A DNA stretch of 15,219 bases from Desulfobulbaceae bacterium (GTDB lineage: Bacteria > Desulfobacterota > Desulfobulbia > Desulfobulbales > SURF-16). Shown one piece after another: positions 1 through 8,347 of this stretch (its first letter is position 1; the number at the start of each line of letters is the position of its first letter). The notes under the pieces are model-generated. The model saw nothing but the letters and a program-made list of their open reading frames with translations, had not been told where the DNA came from and did no database searches. A program made the position numbers and the translations under genes. The stretch covers positions 1-15,219 of the forward strand of contig JANTFJ010000017.1 in the NCBI GenBank assembly GCA_024763495.1, written 5' to 3'.

Positions 1-30
1 GATCCATAAAGTTAGCCGATGATCCCTGGA

Positions 31-58
31 TTCCGGCTAAAGACATGCCGGAATGACG
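31..58. repeat. Half-copy of a dispersed CGTCATTCCGGC-type repeat
   Basis: The segment starts TTCCGGCTAAAGACATGCC and ends GGAATGACG. It matches the right arm of the large inverted repeat at 15072-15099 except for a few central bases. Short repeats of this CGTCATTCCGGC style are commonly scattered between genes in proteobacteria (general knowledge). Only one arm lies inside the window; the partner may be beyond the left edge. The rest of 1-289 is AT-rich and shows no gene. Confidence 0.7.
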
Positions 59-144
59 ATATATCTATGCTGCAAATTGTATAATTTATAGAAATCAATA
101 ACAAAACAACAAGTCAAAAAAGGGACTAATTATGATACAATGCC

Positions 145-162
145 TGTAACTGCTCACAGGGT
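145..162 (+). repeat. Fragment of the GTAAC repeat family
   Basis: The segment TGTAACTGCTCACAGGGT is the same kind of sequence as the GTAACTACTCA-type arms at 2656, 2731 and 2832. It is also nearly the reverse complement of 14862-14880. It is an isolated arm with no obvious partner beside it. Confidence 0.55.
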
Positions 163-289
163 GCTGGAGATTTTCATAAGGCAATCCAGGCTATGAACTT
201 TGTTCAAATTTCCCCTTACTTTATTCAACAAAATAATATATATATTGATCAGTTAGAAGTAATAAAATACTTTCCGATGGACTAATTTC

Positions 290-1279
290 ATGAAAAAAAT
301 ACTTTTTACCACATTTGTCCTGTTCAGCTCAACTGCTATACTTGGCGGCTGCGGCCTGTTTTCCCGGACAACCGGGCAGAATAATTCAACAAACAGCAGG
401 AAAACAGCCGGCAAATGCGTCCAGGGGAACTGTCAAGACGGCACCGGCGTCCGGCTTTATAACGACGGCCGACGATACGAAGGAGAATTCCTGAGCGGTC
501 GCCCCATGGGCGAAGGAATCATCTTCCTGCCCTCCGGTTCCAGCTATGAGGGAAAATTCAAATACGGCCAGTATGACGGCGACGGCTATGTCAGCTTTGC
601 CGATGGCAGTGACGCGGAATGTGAACGAGGCAACTGCATAAATGGCCGGGGCGTTCTCCTCTGGGATACCGGTGACCGTTACAGCGGCGAATTTGACAAC
701 GAAATTCGCTCCGGTTTCGGCGGTTTAACCTTTGCCGACGGATCCTCCTATTCCGGTTCTTTTGCCGATAATCGGTTTGACGGCAAAGGTACGCTGACCC
801 TGGCAGACAAAACAGAGTATCGAGGAATTTTCAAGGACGGGAAGGTTCATGGGGAAATCAGCCTGACATTTCCAAATAAACATAAATTCCTGGGCCGGTT
901 CAAAAAAGGTAAACTTATCCAAGGCCAGGGCCGGGTTACTTTTCCCAACGGCTCCAAGGGGGAATGCGTAAAGGGTAACTGCGTCAATGGTGAGGGCACC
1001 CTGCAAATGACGGACGGAGCAATATACCAGGGACATTTTATCAATTGCAGCCGAGATGGTCATGGCGTTTACACCTTTAGCAGCGGATCATATTATGACG
1101 GCGAATATCTGGCTGGAAAACGGCACGGCCATGGCAGATTCGTTTTCAGCAGCGGCCTGGCATACGAGGGTGAATACCGGGAAGGCAAACGGCACGGCGA
1201 AGGCGTATTCACCTTCCCTGACGGCAATACATATTACGTTTATTATAAAGAAGGAGAAATGATTAACCGGAATTTTTAA
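290..1279 (+). CDS. MORN-repeat outer-membrane lipoprotein
   Basis: This 329-residue protein starts with a lipoprotein signal: Lys-Lys, a hydrophobic stretch, then a lipobox ILGGC with the acylated Cys at residue 21. The next residue is Gly rather than Asp, which favours outer-membrane sorting. The rest is almost entirely MORN repeats (Y-x-G-x-F/Y, then G-x-G at intervals of about 23 residues). Three blocks each open with a C-x-x-G-N-C-x-(D/N)-G-x-G motif: KCVQGNC, ECERGNC and ECVKGNC. Each motif holds a Cys pair that could form a disulfide outside the cell. MORN repeats build an extended beta-hairpin sheet, often used for membrane or protein contact, and no catalytic site is seen. The start is fixed by the signal peptide, although the ribosome site is weak (GATGGA about 9 nt upstream). 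The gene stands alone and converges on the next gene with a 21-bp gap. The family is clear; the precise role is unknown. Confidence 0.9.
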   Translation: MKKILFTTFVLFSSTAILGGCGLFSRTTGQNNSTNSRKTAGKCVQGNCQDGTGVRLYNDGRRYEGEFLSGRPMGEGIIFLPSGSSYEGKFKYGQYDGDGYVSFADGSDAECERGNCINGRGVLLWDTGDRYSGEFDNEIRSGFGGLTFADGSSYSGSFADNRFDGKGTLTLADKTEYRGIFKDGKVHGEISLTFPNKHKFLGRFKKGKLIQGQGRVTFPNGSKGECVKGNCVNGEGTLQMTDGAIYQGHFINCSRDGHGVYTFSSGSYYDGEYLAGKRHGHGRFVFSSGLAYEGEYREGKRHGEGVFTFPDGNTYYVYYKEGEMINRNF

Positions 1280-1300
1280 AGTCAGATGCCCTGGTAATCG

Positions 1301-2386
1301 CTATTTGCCGACAGATTTTTTCCCTTCTTTTAACCGCTGATCAACCTCATCCAGGAATATTTCCACCTTGCCATTCCGGCGTAATTCCTTGTACCACTCA
1401 TTTTTACGCTCTTCCTGGTTAGTAAAACGGAGACGATTTTCGAGAAAATCACGGGACTCGTCCAGGGTCAAATCACGAGCCGGTTCTTTTTTAACAACCT
1501 TGAAAATACGGGTTCTGCCGTTGTCCACAACCACCGGGCTTAACTGCCCGACATCCATTTCAGTAATCATCTCGCTCATAACAGGAAACCGTTTTTTGTT
1601 AATCCTCTTATGGCTGTTAAAAAAAACATCATTTAAAACAAGTTTACCCATCTCATTATTATGAGCCTTAACTTTCTCAAGCAGGATTTCCGCCTTTTTT
1701 CGGGCCTCAACAGGAGAAAGGTCACCCATAATTACCAATTCCTCGACAATAAAATTGTCCCCCTGATGAAGACGCCCGTCCGCCTTATATTCATCATATA
1801 ATTTTTGCAGGGAAACCTGATCTATCTTGATTTTATCAAAAACCTCCTCCTTGGTAATAAGCTGCAGACGCTGATTCCGTTCTATCCTGGCAGCAAGTTC
1901 CTTCTCGGTAATCCCTTTTTCCCTGAGATATTGCTGATATCCTTCTTCACCGCCATAAGCCTCCCGCATTTTAGTCAGCACCCTGGCAATTCTCTCAGGC
2001 TTAATATGAATTCTCCGAGCCTCATTCAGGGCCAGGCCCTCAAGGGTAAGGGCGTCAAGCGCCTCCTTTTTTATCCGGTCGGTAACCTCATCAGTGAGTT
2101 TCTTTACGCCCTGGGGATATTCTTTCTGGAGCAGGGAATTCATTTTTTTAATCAGATCAAAATAAGTAATATCAAGCTCGCCGACCCGGGCCACCACCAG
2201 GGTTTTGGAAAAATCAGCCCTGCCCTTGATATCATCATACATGGCAGCGCTGGGATTATTATCTTCGGCCACGGATTGAATTTGAGCAGCCTCCGTCCCT
2301 GTGGCCGGCGGAGTTGCGGCCATGGCCGGCATGGTCGATAAGGTTCCCATAAATAAGGCTGCGGCAATATAAAATCGTTTCATCAT
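1301..2386 (-). CDS. SurA/PpiC-like periplasmic folding protein
   Basis: The 361-residue product has a Sec signal peptide ending at about PAMA-A (residue 24). A helical N-terminal region (roughly 60-205) follows that resembles the SurA/PrsA/trigger-factor chaperone domain, starting with VARVGELDITYFDLIKKM. After it comes a parvulin-like segment (about 210-320) and a charged C-terminal helix. The parvulin part looks degenerate: I do not see the usual conserved entry (ARHILV-type) or the GDLGW-type core. It may therefore act as a chaperone rather than a proline isomerase, which is inference. Two ATG codons are adjacent; the first has an AGGGA ribosome site (complement at about 2393-2397) 5-6 nt upstream. 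It is a single gene in the minus orientation with no partner beside it. Such proteins escort outer-membrane or secreted proteins, and the neighbouring lipoprotein and giant cytochrome are plausible clients, but nothing here proves that. Confidence 0.8.
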   Translation of the reverse strand: MMKRFYIAAALFMGTLSTMPAMAATPPATGTEAAQIQSVAEDNNPSAAMYDDIKGRADFSKTLVVARVGELDITYFDLIKKMNSLLQKEYPQGVKKLTDEVTDRIKKEALDALTLEGLALNEARRIHIKPERIARVLTKMREAYGGEEGYQQYLREKGITEKELAARIERNQRLQLITKEEVFDKIKIDQVSLQKLYDEYKADGRLHQGDNFIVEELVIMGDLSPVEARKKAEILLEKVKAHNNEMGKLVLNDVFFNSHKRINKKRFPVMSEMITEMDVGQLSPVVVDNGRTRIFKVVKKEPARDLTLDESRDFLENRLRFTNQEERKNEWYKELRRNGKVEIFLDEVDQRLKEGKKSVGK

Positions 2387-2409
2387 ACAAATTCCCTGGT
2401 AAAAATTAT

Positions 2410-2695
2410 GTAACTATTCAGGTAGGGGCGAAAAACTGTCCAAACCACCGACCTGTAACTGTTCAGAGGTAAGCGAACCAAGTGAGACTCCGTGTGCTTT
2501 AGCTGTACGTGATAAGACTGGTGCAGCATACTTCGGGCATAAACTTCGCATACTGATGCTATGTAAGACAGACTTATCGCGTGCAGGTAAGCACCCTTAA
2601 AAACAGGGCATAAACTTCGACTCCGGATGAAGTGCAGCTGAGTAGTTACAATTATGTAACTACTCACGGGGTAAGCGCCTTAACTTCGCTACCCC
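2410..2695. repeat. Cluster of GTAAC..AAGCG hairpin repeats (degenerate part)
   Basis: Several related pieces lie in a row. GTAACTATTCAGG starts at 2410 and GTAACTGTTCAGAGGTAAGCG at 2455. GGGCATAAACTTCG occurs twice, at 2535 and 2606. A perfect 10-bp inverted repeat GAGTAGTTAC / GTAACTACTC lies at 2640-2649 and 2656-2665. A hairpin at 2668-2695 pairs GGGGT and AGCG with CGCT and ACCCC around a CCTTAACTT loop. No coding potential is credible here. The pieces look like decayed copies of one small mobile or extragenic hairpin element. Confidence 0.65.
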
Positions 2696-2730
2696 CAGTA
2701 ATTGATTAACCCGTAATATATAATATCAAG

Positions 2731-2832
2731 GTAACTACTCATGGGGTAAGCGTCCTAACTTCGCTAACCCCTGTAAACAGTTACAAATACTGAGATTTGC
2801 AATCATTAGGTGCTTACCCTATGAGTAGTTAT
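2731..2832. repeat. Intact GTAAC hairpin element with terminal inverted repeats
   Basis: The ends GTAACTACTCATGGGGTAAG (from 2731) and the reverse complement at 2812-2832 match at 19 of 21 positions, so the whole 102-bp unit can fold on itself. Nested inside is a second hairpin (2731-2784), in which GTAACT pairs with AGTTAC and GGGGT/AGCG with CGCT/ACCCC. The segment 2778-2817 recurs at 14874-14913 with two differences in 40 bp. This is the best-preserved copy of the family in the window. Confidence 0.7.
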
Positions 2833-2894
2833 CCATAATCAATGAGAAAGCATGCAATTGAAACGCCTTACCAGGCATAGTTTGTTTATTCCCC

Positions 2895-2972
2895 GTAGGA
2901 GCCCAGCCCCCTGGTCGATAAATCATGGAGTAATGCATTTTACATGAATCGCCCAGAGGGCTGGGCTCCTAC
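2895..2972. repeat. Inverted pair of REP-like GTAGGAGCCCAGCCC repeats
   Basis: The left arm (2895-2919) and right arm (2948-2972) are reverse complements at 23 of 25 positions, separated by 28 bp. The same arm recurs at 9614-9639, 9789-9814 and 14706-14731. The arrangement resembles the paired REP/REPIN hairpins of other proteobacteria, which RAYT (Y1) transposases mobilise; no such transposase is present here. Confidence 0.75.
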
Positions 2973-3046
2973 AGCATAAATCGTCCGCAATCACGGGTAG
3001 CCGGCGGAAATGCCCCCACGAACAGGGCCGTGGATGGCCCGTAATT

Positions 3047-3083
3047 AAAAAAAGCAGGCAGGATCTTACCCTGCCTGCTTTTT
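3047..3083 (-). terminator. Rho-independent terminator of the cytochrome gene
   Basis: A perfect 9-bp stem GCAGGCAGG (3054-3062) / CCTGCCTGC (3070-3078) has a 7-nt loop. Read on the minus strand it is followed by seven T, and on the plus strand by five T, so it can work both ways. It lies 40 bp beyond the stop codon of the cytochrome gene and ends that transcript as a single-gene unit. Confidence 0.92.
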
Positions 3084-3122
3084 ATTTACAACAGGTTGTA
3101 TCCTTCAAAAATAAAGGAGTTA

Positions 3123-6100
3123 TTAAGGTATGGTTACCGATAAAGTATAGCTCTGCTTATTCCACTGGGCATCAAGAGTATCAACCCTCAGGTCATAAGT
3201 ACCACTGCCGCTATAGGTATGCACCATATCTACGGAAGAAGTGTAAGCAGTCTGTTTCCGATCACCCCAGTAGACAGTAAGCCTTGCGAACCCACTAAGA
3301 TCACTTGTTAAAGTAAGCGTATTACCGACAATATCTGTACCGAATACAGGAGTTGCCGGTGCCGGTGGTTCAACTTCACGGGTTGTCACTTCAACAGACT
3401 GGGTATCACAGACAGAAGGCTCATCAGCCATGCACATGGTCAATGTCGCGGTATAGGTACCAACGGCAGGATAAGTTACCATCATGAAAGTATCGCCGTT
3501 ACCACCAGGTACTACAGCTCCGGAACCATCAGAGAAGTCCCAGCTATAGGTACAGGTTTTTTCCTCTGTGTACATAATTCCCTGCCCGTCAAGTTTCTTC
3601 TCATAACAGGCGGAAAGAACAGTTGTCGGAGTAGTCCAGGCAGTTGCAGCAGAATCCCACCAGGTATCATCAGTCCTGAACTCTACCTGGTTGTCAGTAT
3701 CCATAGAAGCCAGGGCACTGAAATTCGCCGCGACAACCAGACCAGCACTGCTGCTCTGCTGCGGAGTCTTCAACAGGTTCAACATGGTGTCACTGTAACC
3801 GAGGAACTGGTTGGCATGAACAACAGTCTGGACAAAGCCACCGTCAGTACAGGGAACTTCCACGGTCTGCATCAGGTTGGACTGCATTGGATCAATACAG
3901 ATATCCGCCTGGTTCCAGCTGTAAGGCACACCATTACGATCCTTGGCCGCGATTGTCCAGTCAAGGCGTTTCCGGCCGTCAACAATGGATTGCTGCAACT
4001 GAACCTTATAGGCCTTCCGTACCTGGTCACGGGTATTGATCCGACCCATGGGATTACGGGAAATTTCGTTAAGATCAGTCATAGCACCTTCACAGTCAAC
4101 ATCAGCATAACAATAACCGGTGTTGCGGAAACCGCCGGAACAGGCGCCCGGAGTTGGCGGGTTAGTATTCATATCAGCACCAGCGCAGGTACCGTTGATC
4201 ATGGCTGCATAACCTGCCGCGCCAGGAATAGCCGCAGCTACACCAGCATCAGCATAATTAGGCATACACATGTTAACCGTGCCGGCTATTCCCTGCAACA
4301 ATGCGGCACTGGTTACACCGCCCATGGGATTACATAGCCCATAGCCGATATTATAACCTTCCTTGACCACAAAGGCCTGGAGACCGGCAATACCGTCAAC
4401 CATACCCATCTGGGCAGCCGCGCCCGGAGGAAAGCCCATCATAGTATCAAAGGCCGGGCTCATCATGCCGGTACACATGTCAATAATACCATTCATGTCA
4501 CAGTCATGGTTCATGCCCGGAGCCATGGGATGGTCGTAATCATTAGCAGGATCACAGGCTGGCGCGCCCATGCCGTATGGGTCGTTGGAACAGGTATCGC
4601 CAACGCCGTCAGCGTTCGTATCAATACAGGCACCGGTAGTTTGCGTCATGGGACTGTTACTGAACATTGAGGAAGACGTACAGGCAGCGCCGGAAATAAC
4701 GGAGCCGTTTGCCGTCTGATCAAAATACGCAGCATCAGCAGTACCCAGGGTGCCGCTCATAGCCGCTTCAGGATTACAGAGAGCGGTACAATCGAAATCA
4801 GCAAAGGCTGAGAACCAGTTCTTGACATAATCAACACCGCCTACGCCCTGACCTTCAAGCCAGTCAAGTTCCGGCGGCTGATCAACCTTACCGGCATAAT
4901 GATGGGGCTGATTAATACCCTCAAAGAAACCGGCTGAATAGGGACTGTAGTTAGGATCACGCGGATCAGCGCTGGAATGGCAGTTTATGCAGCCGCCCCG
5001 TTTTTCACTACCTAAGGCCCATTCTTTCGGCACGGTGCCGTGAGTTACGTCAAAGGTCTTCTGGTACATCTTGTAGGTACCGGCCTGCACAGGTTCATCA
5101 GCCGTGGCTACAGCCGGGAAAGCGGTATCCAGCATATAGTCGATGTCGGCCTTGGTATCGATAACCATGGCGTCGGCCAGGGAGAAGCCGTCAAACAGCG
5201 GAGCGACATAACCCTCGTTACGGCGGACATAGTTTGGTATGTTGCCGGCAATATACTGCTCTTCAAAATATTCGCCGGCCCGGTTCATGATCCTGTTTTT
5301 CATCATGGACTGGGTGGAAACTGAATGAGGAACAGGGGTAACTTCTTCACAAATTGCCTCTTCGCCTTCGAGCCCGGCTGCGACACACTCGGCATCACCG
5401 GCAGCGCCAATCCCGGAACAGGGGATTTCGCTGTTGCTGCCGCACCTGAAAACATCTGTAACATCACTGCCGTCTACTTCTTCAGTAATGGTCAGGTCAT
5501 CCATCCACATGGGATCAAAAGAGGGGAAAAAGGGATAAATCTTGGTCTCTCCGTTCTTGGTCATCCACATATGGGAAGGCTGGGTGGGTTTATAGGAACC
5601 GGTAATCAGGTCAAAGTTCCAATCCAGCATATTGCGGTAATAGGAATTTTTATAGAAGCCCACTGACCAGTCACGATATTTTTTCTTGCCCGGCGCAGCG
5701 TAAATAGCCGGATTATGGCAGGTTTCACAACCGATTCTTTCAAGATGAAGCGGCGGCAGACCATTATGGAGCGGAACCGGAGCATCCAGGTATCCGCCGT
5801 TCCTGGTCAGTTTGGGATGATTGCCATCCGCGTCATGACAGGACTGGCAGGTAACCGTGTCATCCAGGTAATCCATACTGTTGTTATCGGGCATGGAATT
5901 ACCGGTACCGAACTGATGATCCATGGCATGAATCTCATGGGCCGGGTAATGAACCCCGCGGAACTCACCGGCATTGTTAAGATAAACGCCGTCGCCGGTT
6001 ATTGAACCCCGGTCAGGATCAACAACATTGTCCTTGCCGAACATGTAATGACAGTCAGAACATCTCATTTCCCTGGCGCCGGAGCCGTCATTAACCATGG

Positions 6101-7715
6101 CAATATCATGGACATCGGCATCAGGAATATCTTCCTTGACAACAATAGCGCCGCCCAGAAATTCCTGGTCGACTATAGGTGTGCCGATCAATGAATTACT
6201 GCCGTCCGGTGCCGGAGGATTGCCATCAGTGGTCAGGCCAAACTGATCAGCCAGCATTGACATACCCCATTTATCATGGGGACCATGGCCGACCCGATGG
6301 CCGCGTTTACCCATACCAGGCTTGCAGCCCAGTTCAAAGTCCCAGTTATCACTGGTAGTAGCCAGTGTACCGGTATGGTCATTGGCATTATTATAGCCGC
6401 TTCCCGGCCCTTCCATGGCAAAATAGTTACCGAAGCCGGTCTTCATCTGTACCATGCCGGGCAGGCCCAGGGTATTGTCGTCACGGCCATGACAGACCGT
6501 ACAGTTCTGGGAATCAGGGGCGTATTTAATGTTTGCTCCGGCAATTGAAGGTGTTGCCGTACCCCAGTCAACCGTGGCCAGGGGAGTAACATTAGAGTCA
6601 TCCGAGGTTGCCGCGTCATTACCGGCCGGGGTGTGGGAGGTATTTACACCAAGAGCGCCAAGACCCATGGAGGGAGCCAGGCTCAGCTTGTGGCGTTTAA
6701 CCGCATGATTACGGTTATACATATCGTATTCGCCGATCTCGGGTGTGGTAACCGTAAGAGCGCCTACCATGCCGAACATGGGATTATCCTGAACGCCGTC
6801 ACAGTTTCTGTCATTCATCGGGCCGATGGGATTAGTCTCATCACAACCCATGGTCTGGTAGACAACATTAGCGGTCTTGGATTTGCCGGCATGACACATC
6901 ATGCAGTCGGTCTCGGCATATTCAGTCGCGGTAACCATGCTGCCCGGCTGAACACCGGTTGGATCAGGATCATCCTGGCTGGGATAAAAGAACTGGTAAT
7001 AGTCGCCGTCCGGAGAGGCGCTGGTTACCGGATTACGATCACGGTCAAACTCGAGCTGACCGCCGCCGACATGGCAGACGCCGCAGGAAAATACCCAGTC
7101 CTGGGAGCCGCCGGCAAAGGATATTGCTGCCAGTGAATCATCATCCGCGCCGTCAAGAACATCTATATTTTTAGCCGCCACCTGGCGGTTAGTCGGCGGT
7201 CACCACTTGCCGAACATGCCGGGTGAGTTGGTGAAGAACCGGTCATGACGGGCATGACGCTGCTCAGCACTGTAATCTTCATTACGACCGGCATTGGCGT
7301 GGCGGGAAGCCGTGGCCCCGTGGGCATAAGATAAAACTTCATTGGCCTGCCAGACAACTTCGGGATCGCCTAAGCCGTTAAGAATCTGGATACCCTGGGT
7401 ATGGATGGAGATGTGATCGCCGAAACCATAGTCGGGGCAGTCGCTTGTGTCGCAGTTCCATTGCGTGCCCATGCCTGTGGCACCGCAATATAAGGTCGCA
7501 TCGGTTGATGATTCGCCTGTAGCACAATTAAAATGGCAGCCGGCGCAGGTCATTTTCGGACTGTATGCCTCATACTGGCCAACCTGGGTGCCTGCCGCAT
7601 TGAGCAGGGGCACGTCAGGATGGTCGCCCTGGGCGGCAAAGCCCTGGGAGGCAATCAGCAGCGCGGCAGCGGTTAAAGTCGGGATCAAAAACCCACTTTT
7701 GTACCTTTTTTTCAT
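3123..7715 (-). CDS. Giant octahaem c-type cytochrome with probable selenocysteine and PKD domains
   Basis: One frame runs from ATG 7715 to stop 3123, about 1530 residues, interrupted only by UGA 7202-7200 (residue 172), read here as selenocysteine. The Sec signal peptide ends at about residue 28 (SQGFA-AQ). Eight CxxCH haem sites start at residues 57, 211, 271, 405, 552, 623, 663 and 909. Extra cysteines (64, 77, 88, 93) follow the first haem. Residues of about 975-1215 are rich in Cys and Met and contain D-x-N-x-D-G type loops (DTNADGVGDTC) that may bind calcium. The C-terminus (about 1340-1530) has a PKD-type fold (YSWDFSDG..) followed by a second beta-rich, PKD-like unit. It should be exported and haem-loaded outside the cytoplasm, probably for respiratory or extracellular electron transfer (inference). 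Without Sec it would be annotated as two pieces, 7200-7715 and 3123-7181 (GTG). That GTG has no ribosome site, whereas the ATG has AAGGAG. I recall Geobacter ExtK/ExtL as a comparable case but cannot confirm homology. Confidence 0.85.
7172..7202 (-). promoter_or_regulatory. UGA selenocysteine codon and bacterial SECIS-like hairpin
   Basis: The UGA at 7202-7200 is followed on the mRNA by 11 nt and then a perfect 5-bp stem CCGCC / GGCGG (7188-7184 and 7179-7175) closing an AGGU loop. Two further A-U pairs flank it beyond one mismatch. The GGU of the loop begins 17 nt after the UGA; in E. coli fdhF it begins about 18 nt after, also in an AGGU-containing loop. An alternative pairing, GCCG (7197-7194) with CGGC (7177-7174), overlaps. 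SelB binds such hairpins to deliver Sec-tRNA. The selenocysteine genes themselves are not in this window. Confidence 0.75.
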
Positions 7716-7721
7716 TACTCG

Positions 7722-7727
7722 CTCCTT
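7722..7727 (-). promoter_or_regulatory. Strong ribosome binding site for the cytochrome gene
   Basis: The mRNA reads AAGGAG-CGAGTA-ATG, a near-ideal Shine-Dalgarno at 6 nt spacing. It supports ATG 7715 as the start. There is no comparable site before the GTG at 7181, which argues against two separate proteins. Confidence 0.85.
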
Positions 7728-8347
7728 AATTTAACATTTTGTTTAAGTCTTTTTTTCAACAGCCCCTGACAGGGGAATTGTCAATCGAATTTCGGGAATT
7801 ATTTCGATTTCTAAAAAAACAAAAACCAGATAATTTTATGAAAATTATTTGATTCAATAGTTCCTTAAAAGGCTGCCTTAAAAAATCAAATGCCTGCAAC
7901 TCGTTAAAAAATTGGGGATGCAAAGAGACAAAGCAAGGTATATGCCCAACCAGCAGTTTTATGTTTTATTTTTTAACCAGGCAACTCAATCTATTGGAAA
8001 CACGGCATTATCAGTAAATTAAATAATTATTTAATTTCACGGCTAAGTTGCGAATAGATAAATCTGCCTGCCGGTAAAACTATTTTTTCTGGTGATATCC
8101 CCCTGCAGCCTTTCATTTTACCCACATCATCAAATAACGATGGGCACAAAGTGATTTTGACAAAAACTACGAAAAAAATTCAGCCCCTGCCGGCATCAAT
8201 TCTCTGCCCAGGGAAAACCTTAATCCTGCCCCACAGCCTTAACCAACTGGAATTAAAGCATATATAAGCAATTATATCAGTGAATTTTATGATTTTTGAA
8301 ATACTGCTGAACAGGCCCGTTTATTATCAATAAAATAAAGTACACAT
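7728..8347. other. Gene-free AT-rich region upstream of the cytochrome gene
   Basis: I see no gene in this stretch, which must hold the cytochrome promoter. On the minus strand a TTGACA (7784-7779) could serve as a -35 box, but the matching -10 (TGTTGA, 17 nt on) is poor. A short inverted repeat CCCCT-gac-AGGGG (7763-7775) overlaps that spacer and could be an operator. A perfect 22-bp AT-only palindrome lies at 8016-8037. I looked for a c-di-GMP (GEMM) riboswitch and for sigma-54 -24/-12 boxes and found neither. Confidence 0.4.
8016..8037. repeat. 22-bp perfect AT palindrome
   Basis: The segment AAATTAAAT-AATT-ATTTAATTT is its own reverse complement and lies about 300 bp upstream of the cytochrome start. 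It contains only A and T, so chance or DNA-bending or protein binding are all possible. Confidence 0.5.

Noticed and set aside
2383..2667. Minus-strand frame of 94 residues
   Set aside because: It lies inside the GTAAC repeat cluster, with no domain or ribosome site, and runs into the SurA-like gene start.
2410..2832. A CRISPR array
   Set aside because: Repeats differ in sequence, orientation and spacing, there are no unique equal-length spacers, and no cas genes are nearby.
6300..6345. A ninth haem site at CKPGMGKRGH
   Set aside because: Only one Cys is present before the His, so it fits neither CxxCH nor the known longer CXnCH variants.
3816..7174. Several plus-strand frames of 70-173 residues opposite the cytochrome gene
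   Set aside because: They are antisense to a gene with eight haem motifs, and show no ribosome sites or recognisable domains.
7172..7202. Reading the UGA as an ordinary stop followed by a second gene, or as a broken pseudogene
   Set aside because: The frame is unbroken on both sides, the downstream GTG has no ribosome site, haem motifs are intact throughout, and a SECIS-like hairpin is in the right place. A point mutation or sequencing error remains possible and is listed as a refuting result.
7728..8347. A GEMM c-di-GMP riboswitch or sigma-54 promoter before the cytochrome gene
   Set aside because: The GCAAACC-type core and the TGGC..TTGCA boxes were looked for on the minus strand and not found.
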